Source: Campylobacterales bacterium (GTDB lineage: Bacteria; Campylobacterota; Campylobacteria; Campylobacterales; Sulfurimonadaceae). From it: DNA of 36,076 bases. Both the position numbers and the translations under genes were made by a program. Of this stretch, positions 23,594-33,427 are shown in pieces (positions within the stretch are counted from its first letter, which is position 1; every line of letters starts with the position of its first letter). Location: NCBI GenBank assembly GCA_014764065.1, contig JACXUG010000005.1:1-36076 (forward strand). The letters run 5' to 3'. Under the pieces are notes generated by a model that was not told the origin of the DNA, searched no databases, and saw only the letters and a program-made list of their open reading frames with translations.

Positions 23594-24827
23594 GGTTGTA
23601 CTCCTCTTTGGCCGTGGCGGATTCGATCCGGATCCAGTTACCCTCGAGATCGGCCTCGCTGTCGATAAGGATCTTGTTGTAGTACTGGTCATACCCCTGG
23701 TAGCGGCCCTCTTCCGTCACGGACTCGACGAGCACGTCCAGGTCCGTGCAGTGATTGCGTCGGAACGCGAGGTTGTTGGCGTCCACCAGGGCCGTCAGCT
23801 GTGCGAGCCGTTCCTTGGCGACGCCCCCGCTGATCTCTGGTTTCATCGCCGCAGAGGGTGTGCCGTCGCGCTTGGAGTAGGTAAAGGCGTGCACGTGTGT
23901 CAGCGGCAGCTGCTGCAGGTGTCTCCACGCCTCGTCCCAGCGCTCCATCGTCTCGCCGGGGTGCCCGACGATGAAGTCCGTGCCCAGCGCGAACCCCTTT
24001 GCCGCCAGTTCGGAAAAGAGCTTCAGGTCCTCGTCGAACTTGTTGCGGCGGTTCATCAGTTTGAGCATCTCCTTCGAGGTGTGCTGCAGGGCGATATGGA
24101 GGTGCCGTTCCAACCACGGCTCGTCCAGGAGCTCCTTGAACGCGTCGGTGATCTGCACGGGCTCGAGCGATCCCAGGCGTATACGCCGTACGCCGCGGAT
24201 CAGGCTCATCTTCTGCAGCAGCGTGGCGATGGAGCGGTTCTCACCCTGCCCGTAGCTGCCGATGTTCGTCCCCGTCAGGATGAACTCGCCGAAACCGTTC
24301 GCGGCCAGCTTGCCGACCTGTTCCAGGATCACCTGCTCGTCCACACTGCGGGCATCGCCGCGCACGAAGGGGATGATGCAGTAGCTGCAGCGGAAGCTGC
24401 ACCCCTCCTGGATCTTGATGAAGGCACGGCTTTTGCCGACAAACTGCTCGACGACGTTGTTGTCGATGAACTCCAGGTCGCCCAGTTCGTAGAAGCGGGT
24501 CTTGCGCTGCAGCAGTTCATTGATCTTCGCCTTCTCGGACTGCCCGAAAACCCCCTGGACCTTCCCTTTTTCAAAGAGGGATTCACCCTTGGTATGCGCC
24601 CCACACCCCGTCAGCATGACGGTCCGTCCCGCACGCTCCTGGGCGTTGATGTAGCCCCGCACGCCCGTGTCGGCCCCGTTGGTGACCGTACAGGAGTTGA
24701 CAACGACGATATCCGCAGCCGATTCATCCTCCGTCACTTCGAAGTCGCGCAGCCGCCCCATCATCACCTGCGTATCGAAGACGTTGGTGCGGCAGCCGAA
24801 GGTTTTGAAGTAGACTTTGGGCTTCAT
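23580..24827 (-). CDS. mtaB: tRNA t6A37 methylthiotransferase MtaB
   Basis: Radical SAM enzyme that adds a methylthio group to t6A37 in tRNAs reading ANN codons. 415 residues. N-terminal UPF0004 domain with cluster cysteines C12, C46 and C75; radical SAM motif C143-x3-C147-x2-C150 (CSFRCSYC); family blocks RIRLGSLEP, HLHIALQHTSKEMLKLMNRR and TDFIVGHPGE; a C-terminal TRAM-like part. The ATG overlaps the MscS-like stop by four bases (ATGA). Length and motifs match MtaB rather than MiaB. Confidence 0.93.
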   Translation of the reverse strand: MKPKVYFKTFGCRTNVFDTQVMMGRLRDFEVTEDESAADIVVVNSCTVTNGADTGVRGYINAQERAGRTVMLTGCGAHTKGESLFEKGKVQGVFGQSEKAKINELLQRKTRFYELGDLEFIDNNVVEQFVGKSRAFIKIQEGCSFRCSYCIIPFVRGDARSVDEQVILEQVGKLAANGFGEFILTGTNIGSYGQGENRSIATLLQKMSLIRGVRRIRLGSLEPVQITDAFKELLDEPWLERHLHIALQHTSKEMLKLMNRRNKFDEDLKLFSELAAKGFALGTDFIVGHPGETMERWDEAWRHLQQLPLTHVHAFTYSKRDGTPSAAMKPEISGGVAKERLAQLTALVDANNLAFRRNHCTDLDVLVESVTEEGRYQGYDQYYNKILIDSEADLEGNWIRIESATAKEEYNHAVV

Positions 24828-26899
24828 ACCGGCTCGCCCTCTTCCGGCAGGGACCTCGGCTGCGGCAACGGTTCGTTCTGCAGATGCAGACGCTGTGTCG
24901 GATAGGCGATGGTAATGTCCTCTTCTTTGCCGTAGGCATCGAGGATCTCCATGGAGATCGTACTGCGCAGCGTCAGGGTTGCGTAGGCGTTGGTGAGGTA
25001 CCAGGCGCTGATGCGTATGCCGTTCTCCTCCGCGAAAGCGTAGATGCGCGGCTCTACGTTCGTATTTTTGAGGTTATAGCGGCTGCGCAGCTTGTTGAGC
25101 TGGTTGCGGGTGATATCCGTATACCCTTTGGCAAATTTGCGCGTGATCTCTTTGGCGATGAGCTGCGCCTTCTTGTGGTTCGAATCGAAGGTGACGGTGA
25201 TGTCGATCCCGTCCCAGACTGTCTTGAGCGAGACGTGGGTGTAGTTGGCGATCATCTCCGTGAAGATGTAGTTGTTCGGGATGAAGATGACCCGGCCCGC
25301 ACGGCGGTTGTGCATGTAGGTCGTGAGCGTAATGTCCTCGAGGATTGTGATCCGCAGGAGCGAAATATCGAGGACATCCCCGACATACTGCTTGCCGTCC
25401 TTGTCGACGCGGACCCTGTCACCGACGTGGATGGAACCGCCGAAGACGATGACGAGCCAGCCGAGCATGCTCATAAACCAGTCCTTCATCGCAATGGCGA
25501 TACCGGCGGAAGCGAACCCGAGCACGGTGACGACGTAGCTGACGTTCTCGATATAGTTGAAGAGCAGGACTAGGAGGATCAGCGAGACGTTGGCGAAGGT
25601 GATAACCTTGTTCGCCATGTAGAAACGTTCGTTGTCGCTGATGTACCTCTTCGCGATCTGCTTCATGATAAAGAAGATGATGAGCAGGAAGAGGATGATG
25701 CCGCCGATATTGGCCAGTTTGAAGAGCTGCTCCTCGATCGCCTTGTTGATCTTGAGCTCGATCTCCTCGACGCGCTTGGCGTAGACGTCCGCCGTATCCT
25801 GCAGCGTCGAGTAGGCGGTCTGGTATTTGTCCGTCATGGAGTCGAGGCTGGCGATCTTCTTAACGTAGTCCTCACTCTCGTCGACGTCTGCCAGGCTCAC
25901 CAAAAGCTGGCGTTCGTCCAGCAGGAGCCGCAGGTAGCGCTTGAGCTCGTCGCCGCGCTTGATGTATTCGTTGAGCTGTTCGCGCACCTTCTTGTTGTAG
26001 GAGACCCCGGCGAAAATATCGATGGGGTTGGTGATCTCCGGCGCGGTCTCGATCTCTTCGGGTTTGAGCAGGTCCGCAAACGGGGAGGCGGAGTGCGACT
26101 GCAGCAGAGAGAGCTGGTCGCTCATGATCTTCTGCTTCGCCAGCAGGGCGTCGCGCTGCTCCGTCCGGGCATTGGCATCGTCGGAACGGTCGATAGCATC
26201 GATCTGCTCCTGCAGCACCGCAAGATCCTTCTTGACATCCTGGTAGGTCAGGTACGCCGTATAGCTCTTCTGCCAGATATTGCTTTTGTCCAGTTCGTCC
26301 CGCAGCTCGGACTCCTGCTTCCGCAGGTCGTTTATGCGGGTCAGACGTGCATCGGAGAGATGGGCGATGCGCTGCTCGATGCGGTTGAGCGTCTCCAGGG
26401 CGAAGGTGGCCACCTTGAGGGACTGCTGCACTTCGGCGGAGTCCCGCGCCGTCCCCAGGAGCGCGTTGAGGCTTTTCTGCTTGATCTGGAGATCGGATTT
26501 GAGCGTTTCCAGCTCGGCCGACTTCGATTCATACCGTCGATACATGTCGGTATGGATGGAGAGCTGTTCGCCCGTGGGCTGGACGTAGTATTCGACGACA
26601 GCTACCGAGCCTGTATTGATACGCCCCAGTTCCGTCTTCAGGCGATCGCGCTCGCGCTCCAGGCGGCGGAGGACGTCGGCCTTGCCCGAGGTCTCCGGGT
26701 TCTGCAGCGCCACATCGATCTGGGCCAGACGCTCCTGCAGGACATGGCGGAGCGCATACGCGTCAACGGCGCTGCTCCAGGTAACGGCACGCCCCTGTTT
26801 CGATGTTTTCTGCGCCGGTGCATCTGCCGCCGACGCCGGCAATGCGGCAAGCAGCAGTGTCGCCAAAAAGAAAAGCGTTCCGGCGATGCGCTTGATCAT
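24824..26899 (-). CDS. MscS-family mechanosensitive channel with long periplasmic coiled-coil domain
   Basis: 691 residues. Signal peptide (about 1-24), then about 360 residues rich in heptad-like Leu/Glu/Lys/Arg repeats, predicted coiled coil in the periplasm. Membrane segments follow at about 390-412, 430-450, 455-475 and 480-500, then the MscS pore-helix and beta domain (GFASAGIAIAMKDWFMSMLG, VGDRVRVD, FIPNNYIFTEMIANYTH) and a C-terminal alpha/beta domain. It resembles MscK/MscM-like large channels but with fewer transmembrane helices. It opens under membrane tension after osmotic downshock. Overlaps aroB and mtaB by four bases each. Confidence 0.87.
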   Translation of the reverse strand: MIKRIAGTLFFLATLLLAALPASAADAPAQKTSKQGRAVTWSSAVDAYALRHVLQERLAQIDVALQNPETSGKADVLRRLERERDRLKTELGRINTGSVAVVEYYVQPTGEQLSIHTDMYRRYESKSAELETLKSDLQIKQKSLNALLGTARDSAEVQQSLKVATFALETLNRIEQRIAHLSDARLTRINDLRKQESELRDELDKSNIWQKSYTAYLTYQDVKKDLAVLQEQIDAIDRSDDANARTEQRDALLAKQKIMSDQLSLLQSHSASPFADLLKPEEIETAPEITNPIDIFAGVSYNKKVREQLNEYIKRGDELKRYLRLLLDERQLLVSLADVDESEDYVKKIASLDSMTDKYQTAYSTLQDTADVYAKRVEEIELKINKAIEEQLFKLANIGGIILFLLIIFFIMKQIAKRYISDNERFYMANKVITFANVSLILLVLLFNYIENVSYVVTVLGFASAGIAIAMKDWFMSMLGWLVIVFGGSIHVGDRVRVDKDGKQYVGDVLDISLLRITILEDITLTTYMHNRRAGRVIFIPNNYIFTEMIANYTHVSLKTVWDGIDITVTFDSNHKKAQLIAKEITRKFAKGYTDITRNQLNKLRSRYNLKNTNVEPRIYAFAEENGIRISAWYLTNAYATLTLRSTISMEILDAYGKEEDITIAYPTQRLHLQNEPLPQPRSLPEEGEPV

Positions 26900-27951
26900 T
26901 GGGCATCCCCTGCAAAGCCGCGCAGGATTTTCAGCACCGTGTCGCGGGCGATGTCGTTGGGCGTCACGACGCCGCCCAGGTGGTTGGGCAGAATGAAGGT
27001 GATGCTGTTGTCACCGCTCTTTTTGTCGAGGAAGAACGCTTCGTAGAACGCCTCGACGTCGGCAATGGCGTAGCCTACCGGCAGATCGTAGCGCTGCAGC
27101 AGCCGCTCGACCCGTTCCGCTTCGTCCGCGTCCATCAGGCCCAGTTCAACCGCCAGCCGGTTGGCCATCACCATGCCGATGGCAACGGTCTCGCCGTGCA
27201 GGTAGGTCGTATAGCTCGTCTCGTTCTCGATGACGTGGCCGAAGGTGTGGCCGTAGTTCAGCGCCGCGCGCAGCCCGCGCTCCTTCTCGTCCTTGGCAAC
27301 CACGGACGCCTTTGTCTGAACCGAACGCGCCACCGCTTGGGCGAGCTGTTCGGGGCGGGAGAGGTCTGCACTCTCCAGCCATGCAAAAAAGTCGGCATCG
27401 AAGGTGACCGCCATCTTGACGATCTCCGCGACACCCGCGGCGAATTCGCGCGGCGGAAGGGTTTTCAGGAAGTGCGGGTCCGCGTAGACCGCGATGGGTT
27501 GGTGGAAAGCACCGACAAGATTCTTGCCGTAGCGGTTGTTGATCCCGGTTTTGCCGCCGACGCTGGCATCGACCTGGGAGAGCAGCGTCGTGGGGATCTG
27601 GATAAAATCGATGCCGCGCTGGAAGATGCTGGCGGCGAACCCGGTCATATCGCCGATGACGCCGCCGCCGAAGGCAATGAGGACGGAACTGCGGTTGAAA
27701 CGTGCCTCGAAAAGCGCGCCGAGCACCCTCTCGATGCTCTCCCAGTTCTTGTACTGCTCCCCGTCGGGAAGCGTGATCACTTCCACCGCCGGAGCTTTAA
27801 GGCGTTCGAGCAGGTAGTCCAGGTGCAGCCCGGAGACCGTCGGGTTCGTGACGACGGCGACTTTTTTGTCAAAGGTGAGCGCAGGCAGCGCGTCGATATA
27901 GATCTTGTAGGAGGTGTCAATAGTCTTTTTGAGATCGATGTCTACGGTCAT
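26896..27951 (-). CDS. aroB: 3-dehydroquinate synthase
   Basis: Second step of the shikimate pathway, DAHP to 3-dehydroquinate, NAD- and metal-dependent. 351 residues. NAD-binding GGGVIGD (95-101), QIPTTLLSQVDASVGGKTGIN, NLVGAFHQP, metal-ligand region with AAGVAEIVK, NYGHTFGHVIE and YLHGE. First gene of the overlapping operon aroB/mscS-like/mtaB/ftsH-like/bioV/mog. A TATTAT -10 lies 29 bases upstream of the ATG (complement of 27980-27985), with GGAT and GAGA before the start. Confidence 0.96.
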   Translation of the reverse strand: MTVDIDLKKTIDTSYKIYIDALPALTFDKKVAVVTNPTVSGLHLDYLLERLKAPAVEVITLPDGEQYKNWESIERVLGALFEARFNRSSVLIAFGGGVIGDMTGFAASIFQRGIDFIQIPTTLLSQVDASVGGKTGINNRYGKNLVGAFHQPIAVYADPHFLKTLPPREFAAGVAEIVKMAVTFDADFFAWLESADLSRPEQLAQAVARSVQTKASVVAKDEKERGLRAALNYGHTFGHVIENETSYTTYLHGETVAIGMVMANRLAVELGLMDADEAERVERLLQRYDLPVGYAIADVEAFYEAFFLDKKSGDNSITFILPNHLGGVVTPNDIARDTVLKILRGFAGDAQ

Positions 27952-27979
27952 TCTCTATCCGAAAAAAAATGAGTGACTT

Positions 27980-27985
27980 ATAATA
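27980..27985 (-). promoter_or_regulatory. -10 element of the aroB operon
   Basis: On the minus strand the sequence reads AAGTATTATAAGTC; TATTAT fits a -10 hexamer at the right distance from the aroB start. The 74-base gap to the TrkA-like gene upstream is the only non-overlapping junction before mog, so this is the probable operon promoter. Confidence 0.4.
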
Positions 27986-28025
27986 CTTAAATGATGCTTA
28001 CACCCATCTTGAAGCGGCGTGCTTC

Positions 28026-29429
28026 CTAGAGGACTGGGATGAAAAGCTGGTGGGAATGGTCCAGGTGGAATGAGAGTCCCTGCAGATCCGTGGAGAAAAG
28101 AGAGAGGAATGGCCGCTGCATGACGGTCTCTGAAAAGGGGATGCACTGCACGAAACGGTCCTCTTTTTTCAGGATGCGCAGCGGGTTGTCCGTACTTTTG
28201 CGGATGGAGACGGACTGCGAGAAGATCGCCGAGAGGTTCTGGTAGTACTGCTCCACCTGTTCTTTGAAGTCATTCTCGTCTTGCTGATACTCCACCAGCT
28301 CGATCATCCACTCCATCTGCGACGCCATGTCGAACATCGTCGTCGTGATCTTCTCGACGTCCTCTGATTTGGAGAGCAGCATGACCGCGCGCTTGACGTT
28401 GTGCATCTGCCCCGACGCCATTTTCAGCACCGGGACCTTGAGCTCGTAAAGCACTTTGCGGACGGCGTCGGTGTCGAAGAGCTTGCGCGACACGACGATA
28501 AACCCTGCATGGAAATGGCGTTTGTCGTTGCTAAGAAGGTAGGCCTCGCCTTTGCGGTCATAATCGATCATCACCTCCACCTCGGGTGAGCGCAGCTGCT
28601 TGATTTCACGCAGAGCATCCAGATCGCCCGGATTGGTGACGCGGATATAGAGTTTGCGACGGAGGCGTTTCTGGACAAAGATGGTTTTGCGCAGCATCGG
28701 GACGATATCCTCGGCCCGGTCGACATCCATGTCGAAGAAGAGATAGATGGTGCTGCCGTAGGGTGCAGGGAAGTGTCCAAGCTCCCGTTTAAACGAACGG
28801 TAGATGGAGATAAGGACGTCCGGTTCGCCGACGAGCAGCAGCAGGTCGTTTGGGTGGATCAGTGTGCGCTCCGTGGGCAGGATAAGACGCTGGTCACGGT
28901 AGATGCCGGCGATGCGCCACTGCGACTGTTCGATCGCCCCGACATGGCGGTAGACGTAGGCGCTGCCGAAGGGGACCAGCACCTCCATCACCTCACCCTC
29001 CCCCATGCCGACGTTCTGGGCAATCACGGGGACATTGGGGAGGTAGTCGATGAGGCGGGCGGAGAGCTGGTCGTTGACGTCGATGGTCAGGGTATTCGGG
29101 TCGTCGATCTTGAGGTCCCACTTGTCCAGCATAATGACGCGCACCGACGGCTTCTCCGCCCGGATGTTCTCCAGGGTGTTGACGGCGTCCAGGCGGCTGC
29201 TCATCACCAGCATGATCTGCACGAAGTCCATCTTCAGCACGTTGCTGAGCTTGTAGCGGCTTGTCGGATCGAAGGTGAAGAACTTGAACCGGTCCGGACC
29301 GGCCTTCTCGTACTGACGATCCTTCATCTGGATGACATAGTAGAGATTGTCTTTGGAGTACGCTTCGATGGCCCGCTCGACGAGACGTTCGCCGATCGTG
29401 CAATCCGTGATGATGAGAATTTTTTTCAT
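28026..29429 (-). CDS. TrkA-like (Rossmann + TrkA-C) protein, COG3400 type
   Basis: 467 residues, cytoplasmic. N-terminal Rossmann-like half (MKKILIITDCTIGERLVERAIE) related to TrkA-N/RCK; a TrkA-C-like module about 150-215 (VGMGEGEVMEVLVPFGSAYVYRH, IHPNDLLLLVGEPD); a second Rossmann-like half about 230-360; and a helical C-terminus. Such proteins usually regulate K+ or other ion channels by binding nucleotide; the partner here is unknown, and the exact ligand cannot be read from sequence. The classical GxGxxG is replaced by a DCTIGE turn. ATG 29429 overlaps the stop of an upstream 30-codon ORF (ATGA). Confidence 0.78.
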   Translation of the reverse strand: MKKILIITDCTIGERLVERAIEAYSKDNLYYVIQMKDRQYEKAGPDRFKFFTFDPTSRYKLSNVLKMDFVQIMLVMSSRLDAVNTLENIRAEKPSVRVIMLDKWDLKIDDPNTLTIDVNDQLSARLIDYLPNVPVIAQNVGMGEGEVMEVLVPFGSAYVYRHVGAIEQSQWRIAGIYRDQRLILPTERTLIHPNDLLLLVGEPDVLISIYRSFKRELGHFPAPYGSTIYLFFDMDVDRAEDIVPMLRKTIFVQKRLRRKLYIRVTNPGDLDALREIKQLRSPEVEVMIDYDRKGEAYLLSNDKRHFHAGFIVVSRKLFDTDAVRKVLYELKVPVLKMASGQMHNVKRAVMLLSKSEDVEKITTTMFDMASQMEWMIELVEYQQDENDFKEQVEQYYQNLSAIFSQSVSIRKSTDNPLRILKKEDRFVQCIPFSETVMQRPFLSLFSTDLQGLSFHLDHSHQLFIPVL

Positions 29430-29518
29430 GGTCCTGTGTCACGGCGCAGGCAGAGACCCGGGGCCGTGCGAATACCTTCTTTCTTCAGCGCTGCAAGGGC
29501 GTCGCCGGGATGGAGCAT
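29426..29518 (-). CDS. Small ORF (30 residues) leading the TrkA-like gene
   Basis: ATG 29518, 30 codons, TGA overlapping the ATG of the TrkA-like gene by four bases. Upstream it has AAGGG six bases before the ATG and a TACAAT -10 on the minus strand (complement of 29546-29551) 28 bases before the ATG. The peptide starts MLHPGDALAALKKEG and contains one Cys and several Arg. Position, ribosome-binding site and coupling suggest it is translated, either as a small protein or as a leader that sets expression of the next gene. No family recognised. Confidence 0.5.
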   Translation of the reverse strand: MLHPGDALAALKKEGIRTAPGLCLRRDTGP

Positions 29519-29545
29519 GGCGTACCCTTTAAATTATCGGCAGAC

Positions 29546-30736
<1,191 letters not shown>

Positions 30737-30738
30737 AC

Positions 30739-31214
30739 TCACTCCTCCCCGTCTGACGGTTTACGGTGCGTCAGGTAATCGAATACCCCCAGACCAACGA
30801 TCATCAGCGTGACACCGAGCAGCAGCAGGAAACCGTACCCCATCCCCGTATAATCTCCCAGTGTGATAGCGATGATGGCCTTGAAGACTTCGTGCAACAT
30901 GGCGTCAGCGGTTAGGAAGAAGAGATACGCGAAGGTATAGGCACCGTAGAGGATCAGAAAAAGCGACACGGAGACCAGGGTGCTCCCGCCCAGGGCATAC
31001 ACGATCAGTTTAGAACGTTCAAACCGGGAGTTGTGCTCGATCAGGCGCAGCGCTTCGAGCAGTTTGAGCAGATTGAAATCGAAGACGACGAATCCCCCTC
31101 CCCGTCCGCTGTCACGAGGGTGACGCTGGAGTTACCGGTGATGTGGTGAATATAGGGACTGGTCATGTAGGTATTGAAATTTTCCAGGCTGATATTGGTA
31201 CAGTAGTTGTTTAG
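30739..31214 (-). pseudogene. Small membrane protein, frameshifted, start unclear
   Basis: The intact 3' frame (30739-31002 and upstream to about 31093) encodes FVVFDFNLLKLLEALRLIEHNSRFERSKLIVY, then three hydrophobic segments and a charged tail ending SDGEE. At the C5 run 31094-31098 (plus strand) the frame breaks; one extra G on the coding strand links it to an upstream segment NNYCTNISLENFNTYMTSPYIHHITGN. That upstream frame has no ATG, GTG or TTG near its 5' limit before a stop, so a second defect or an unusual start near 31214 is implied. The joined protein would be about 155 residues. Family not recognised. With this locus and the pdxJ promoter, the 31003-31327 stretch is accounted for. 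Confidence 0.55.
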
Positions 31215-31287
31215 TCCCCTTTTGTGCCCAATTCAGTCGCCTGCCGTCCCTTTTTCGCCTCTAACCGATTTTATCCGTTATTTCAGG

Positions 31288-31293
31288 TACAAT
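31288..31293 (+). promoter_or_regulatory. TACAAT -10 element of pdxJ-pdxA
   Basis: AGGTACAATTTG, 34 bases before the pdxJ start at 31328. Same hexamer as before mlaA, tgt and others in this window. Confidence 0.45.
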
Positions 31294-31327
31294 TTGATGC
31301 ATGTATGAAGAGGAGAGAAGGAGTTTC

Positions 31328-32131
31328 ATGCCCCAGGAGCACCGGCCGATTCAGCTCGGCGTCAATATCGACCACATCGCCGTCCTGCGCGAGGCGCGCC
31401 GCATCAACGACCCCGATCCGCTGATGGCGCTGGCCCTCTGTGCACAGAACGGTGCAGACCAGATCACCATCCACCTTCGCGAAGACCGCCGCCATATCAA
31501 TGACGAGGATGCCCAGAAGATCATCGTCTCCTCCCCGCTCCCGGTCAACCTGGAGTGTTCCATCAACCAGTCCATTATCGATATCGTCTGCGAACTGCGC
31601 CCCCACCGCGCCACCCTCGTCCCGGAGAACCGCAAGGAGGTCACGACCGAAGGCGGTTTGGATGTCATCGGGCAGAGCACCGCCGTCTCCGACGCCATTG
31701 ACCAGCTGCATGACGCCGGCATCGCCGTTTCGCTCTTCGTCGACCCCTCCGCGCATATCATGGAGCAGTCCAAGGCGCTCGAAGCGGAGATGGTCGAGCT
31801 GCACACCGGTACCTATGCCAACCTCTTTGCGATGCTCAACACCGCGCTGCCCTATACGCGCCACAGCATCCCCGAGCTCGAACTGCCGCGCGATGAACTG
31901 CAGCAGCGGCTTGAAGCCGCCGTCGATGCCCTCCGCCAGAGCGCGGAACATGCCCATGTCATCGGCCTGGAAGTCGCGGCAGGCCACGGCTTAAACTACC
32001 ATAACCTGCATGCCATCACCGCCATCGCGGAGATCGTTGAACTCAACATCGGTCAAAGCATCGTCGCGCGCTCCGTCTTCACGGGACTCGGTGCCGCCGT
32101 CCGCGACATGAAAGCGCTGCTCGTCCGATGA
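31328..32131 (+). CDS. pdxJ: Pyridoxine 5'-phosphate synthase
   Basis: Condenses 1-deoxyxylulose 5-phosphate with the 3-amino-2-oxopropyl phosphate made by PdxA to give pyridoxine 5'-phosphate. 267 residues: LGVNIDHIAVLREARR, ITIHLREDRRHI, VNLECSIN, LVPENRKEVTTEGGLDV, VELHTGTYA, VAAGHGLNYHN, and ELNIGQSIVARSVFTGL, all typical. ATG 31328 has GAAGGAG immediately upstream; the longer frame from 31301 lacks a site. Overlaps pdxA by four bases. Confidence 0.97.
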   Translation: MPQEHRPIQLGVNIDHIAVLREARRINDPDPLMALALCAQNGADQITIHLREDRRHINDEDAQKIIVSSPLPVNLECSINQSIIDIVCELRPHRATLVPENRKEVTTEGGLDVIGQSTAVSDAIDQLHDAGIAVSLFVDPSAHIMEQSKALEAEMVELHTGTYANLFAMLNTALPYTRHSIPELELPRDELQQRLEAAVDALRQSAEHAHVIGLEVAAGHGLNYHNLHAITAIAEIVELNIGQSIVARSVFTGLGAAVRDMKALLVR

Positions 32132-33084
32132 GCCTGCCGCGCCTCGCCATCAGCATCGGCGACCCTAACGGTGTCGGTCCCGAGATCGCCCTGCGGGCCC
32201 ACCCGCAGATCGCCGACTACTGCCTGCCGCTGTACTGTGTCGACCCCGAGGTGATGGAACAGGCCGCATCGCTACTGGGCATGCACATCCCCGACGATTT
32301 TGACATGATCGCGCTGGAGCAACCCATTGTGATCGAACCCGGCTGCGTCTCCCCGGAGGCAGGCCACTACAGCCACGCCTCCTTTATGAAGGCGATCGCC
32401 CTCACCGAAGCCGGCGAAACGGATGCCCTTGTCACCCTCCCTATCCATAAAGAGGCGTGGATGCAGGCCGGCATCGCCTACAAGGGGCATACCGAACTGC
32501 TCCGGAACCATTTCGGCAAAGAGGCGATCATGATGCTGGGATGCCACCAGCTCTACGTGGCGCTTTACACCGAGCACATTCCGCTCAAAGAGGTCCCTGC
32601 AAAGATTGAACGCAATGCCCTGGCCCGGTTCCTCCTCGACCTCTACCGTGCCACCGGTTTTGACGACATCGCCGTGCTCGGCCTCAACCCCCATGCCGGC
32701 GACAACGGGGTACTCGGGGACGAGGAGCGTGAGATCGAAGCGGCCATCACCATCGCCAACGATACGCTGGAGGCCGAGGGGCTGAAATGCGACGGACGCC
32801 CTTTCTTCGGACCCGTTGTCCCCGATGCCGCCTTTACGCCGACCTTTCGCGCCGCCCACCGCCATATCGTGGCGATGTACCACGACCAGGGTCTCGCCCC
32901 CCTAAAGGCCCTCTATTTCGACGAGAGCGTCAATATCTCGCTCAACCTTCCCATCGTCCGTACCTCCGTCGACCACGGTACCGCCTTCGACATCGCCTAC
33001 CGCGGAAAAGCGCGCCTGAACAGCTACCGCAATGCCGTCGACACCGCCCTTCAGCTCTCGGAAAACAGCGTATCCAATTCATAA
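32128..33084 (+). CDS. pdxA: 4-hydroxythreonine-4-phosphate dehydrogenase
   Basis: Oxidises 4-phosphohydroxy-L-threonine, supplying PdxJ. 318 residues: SIGDPNGVGPEIALRA at the N-terminus, LVTLPIHKEAW and GHTELLRNHF, VLGLNPHAGDNGVLGDEE, GPVVPDAAF, MYHDQGLAPLKAL, and the C-terminal TSVDHGTAFDIAYRG. The His residues in GHTE, YHDQG and DHGTAFD fit the metal site. ATG overlaps the pdxJ stop (ATGA), so the two enzymes are made together. Confidence 0.97.
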   Translation: MSLPRLAISIGDPNGVGPEIALRAHPQIADYCLPLYCVDPEVMEQAASLLGMHIPDDFDMIALEQPIVIEPGCVSPEAGHYSHASFMKAIALTEAGETDALVTLPIHKEAWMQAGIAYKGHTELLRNHFGKEAIMMLGCHQLYVALYTEHIPLKEVPAKIERNALARFLLDLYRATGFDDIAVLGLNPHAGDNGVLGDEEREIEAAITIANDTLEAEGLKCDGRPFFGPVVPDAAFTPTFRAAHRHIVAMYHDQGLAPLKALYFDESVNISLNLPIVRTSVDHGTAFDIAYRGKARLNSYRNAVDTALQLSENSVSNS

Positions 33085-33101
33085 TTATTTGTGATATATT
33101 A

Positions 33102-33123
33102 TTGACACTTTCTTATATAGAAT
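33102..33123 (+). promoter_or_regulatory. Promoter-like elements before the small ORF upstream of htrA
   Basis: TTGACA at 33102-33107 and TATAGAAT at 33116-33123 lie in an AT-rich stretch that contrasts with its surroundings. Their mutual spacing is too short for one sigma70 promoter, so either TATAGAAT acts alone (as -10 elements can in this phylum) or TTGACA pairs with a weaker hexamer near 33125. Confidence 0.35.
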
Positions 33124-33154
33124 TTAGTCATACAAAAACTTTCAGGGTCGACCG

Positions 33155-33359
33155 ATGGGAAAAGACACCCCCCACAACATATCTATATCATCAAGCAACG
33201 CAAAAAGTCACGCTTTCGAGCGGACCTGTCGAGTATGAGGAGCTTCTGGGAAAATGTACGTGCCCCCAGGAAGCGAAAAAGATCCTTAAAGATCACCCCG
33301 GGGCCTACATCTCTGAAGACTCCACCTACAGCGAGTCCGACCTCTTCCGTTACGAATAG
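33155..33359 (+). pseudogene. Small protein gene (about 67 residues) with a C-run frame break
   Basis: ATG 33155 with AGGG seven bases upstream starts MGKDTP. After the C6 run (33168-33173) that frame soon ends. Removing one C would continue into a well-formed sequence: YLYHQATQKVTLSSGPVEYE, LLGKCTCPQEAKKILKDHPG and a final SDLFRYE, stop at 33359. The second part has strong protein character (CxC, Lys-rich helix). Alternatively the second part starts at a TTG (33103) in its own frame, inside the presumed promoter. Family unknown. This occupies most of the 33085-33427 gap. Confidence 0.45.
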
Positions 33360-33392
33360 TCTGCCGTTTACACGCGATTAAACCGTACGTTT

Positions 33393-33398
33393 TATACT
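33393..33398 (+). promoter_or_regulatory. -10 element of htrA
   Basis: GTTTTATACTGG: TATACT 30 bases before the htrA ATG (33428), with AAAGGA as ribosome-binding site six bases before the ATG. Confidence 0.4.
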
Positions 33399-33427
33399 GG
33401 GACAATTCCATATTCAAAGGATGATTG

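Noticed and set aside
23472-24905. Open frame of 477 codons on the plus strand opposite mtaB
   Set aside because: mtaB has all cluster cysteines in the minus frame; the long antisense frame is a composition effect. The same applies to 18559-19659 and 26899-27972 on the plus strand.
32787-33359. Open frame of 190 codons running out of pdxA into the small gene
   Set aside because: Its first two thirds are the pdxA region in another frame; only the part after about 33160 has protein-like character.
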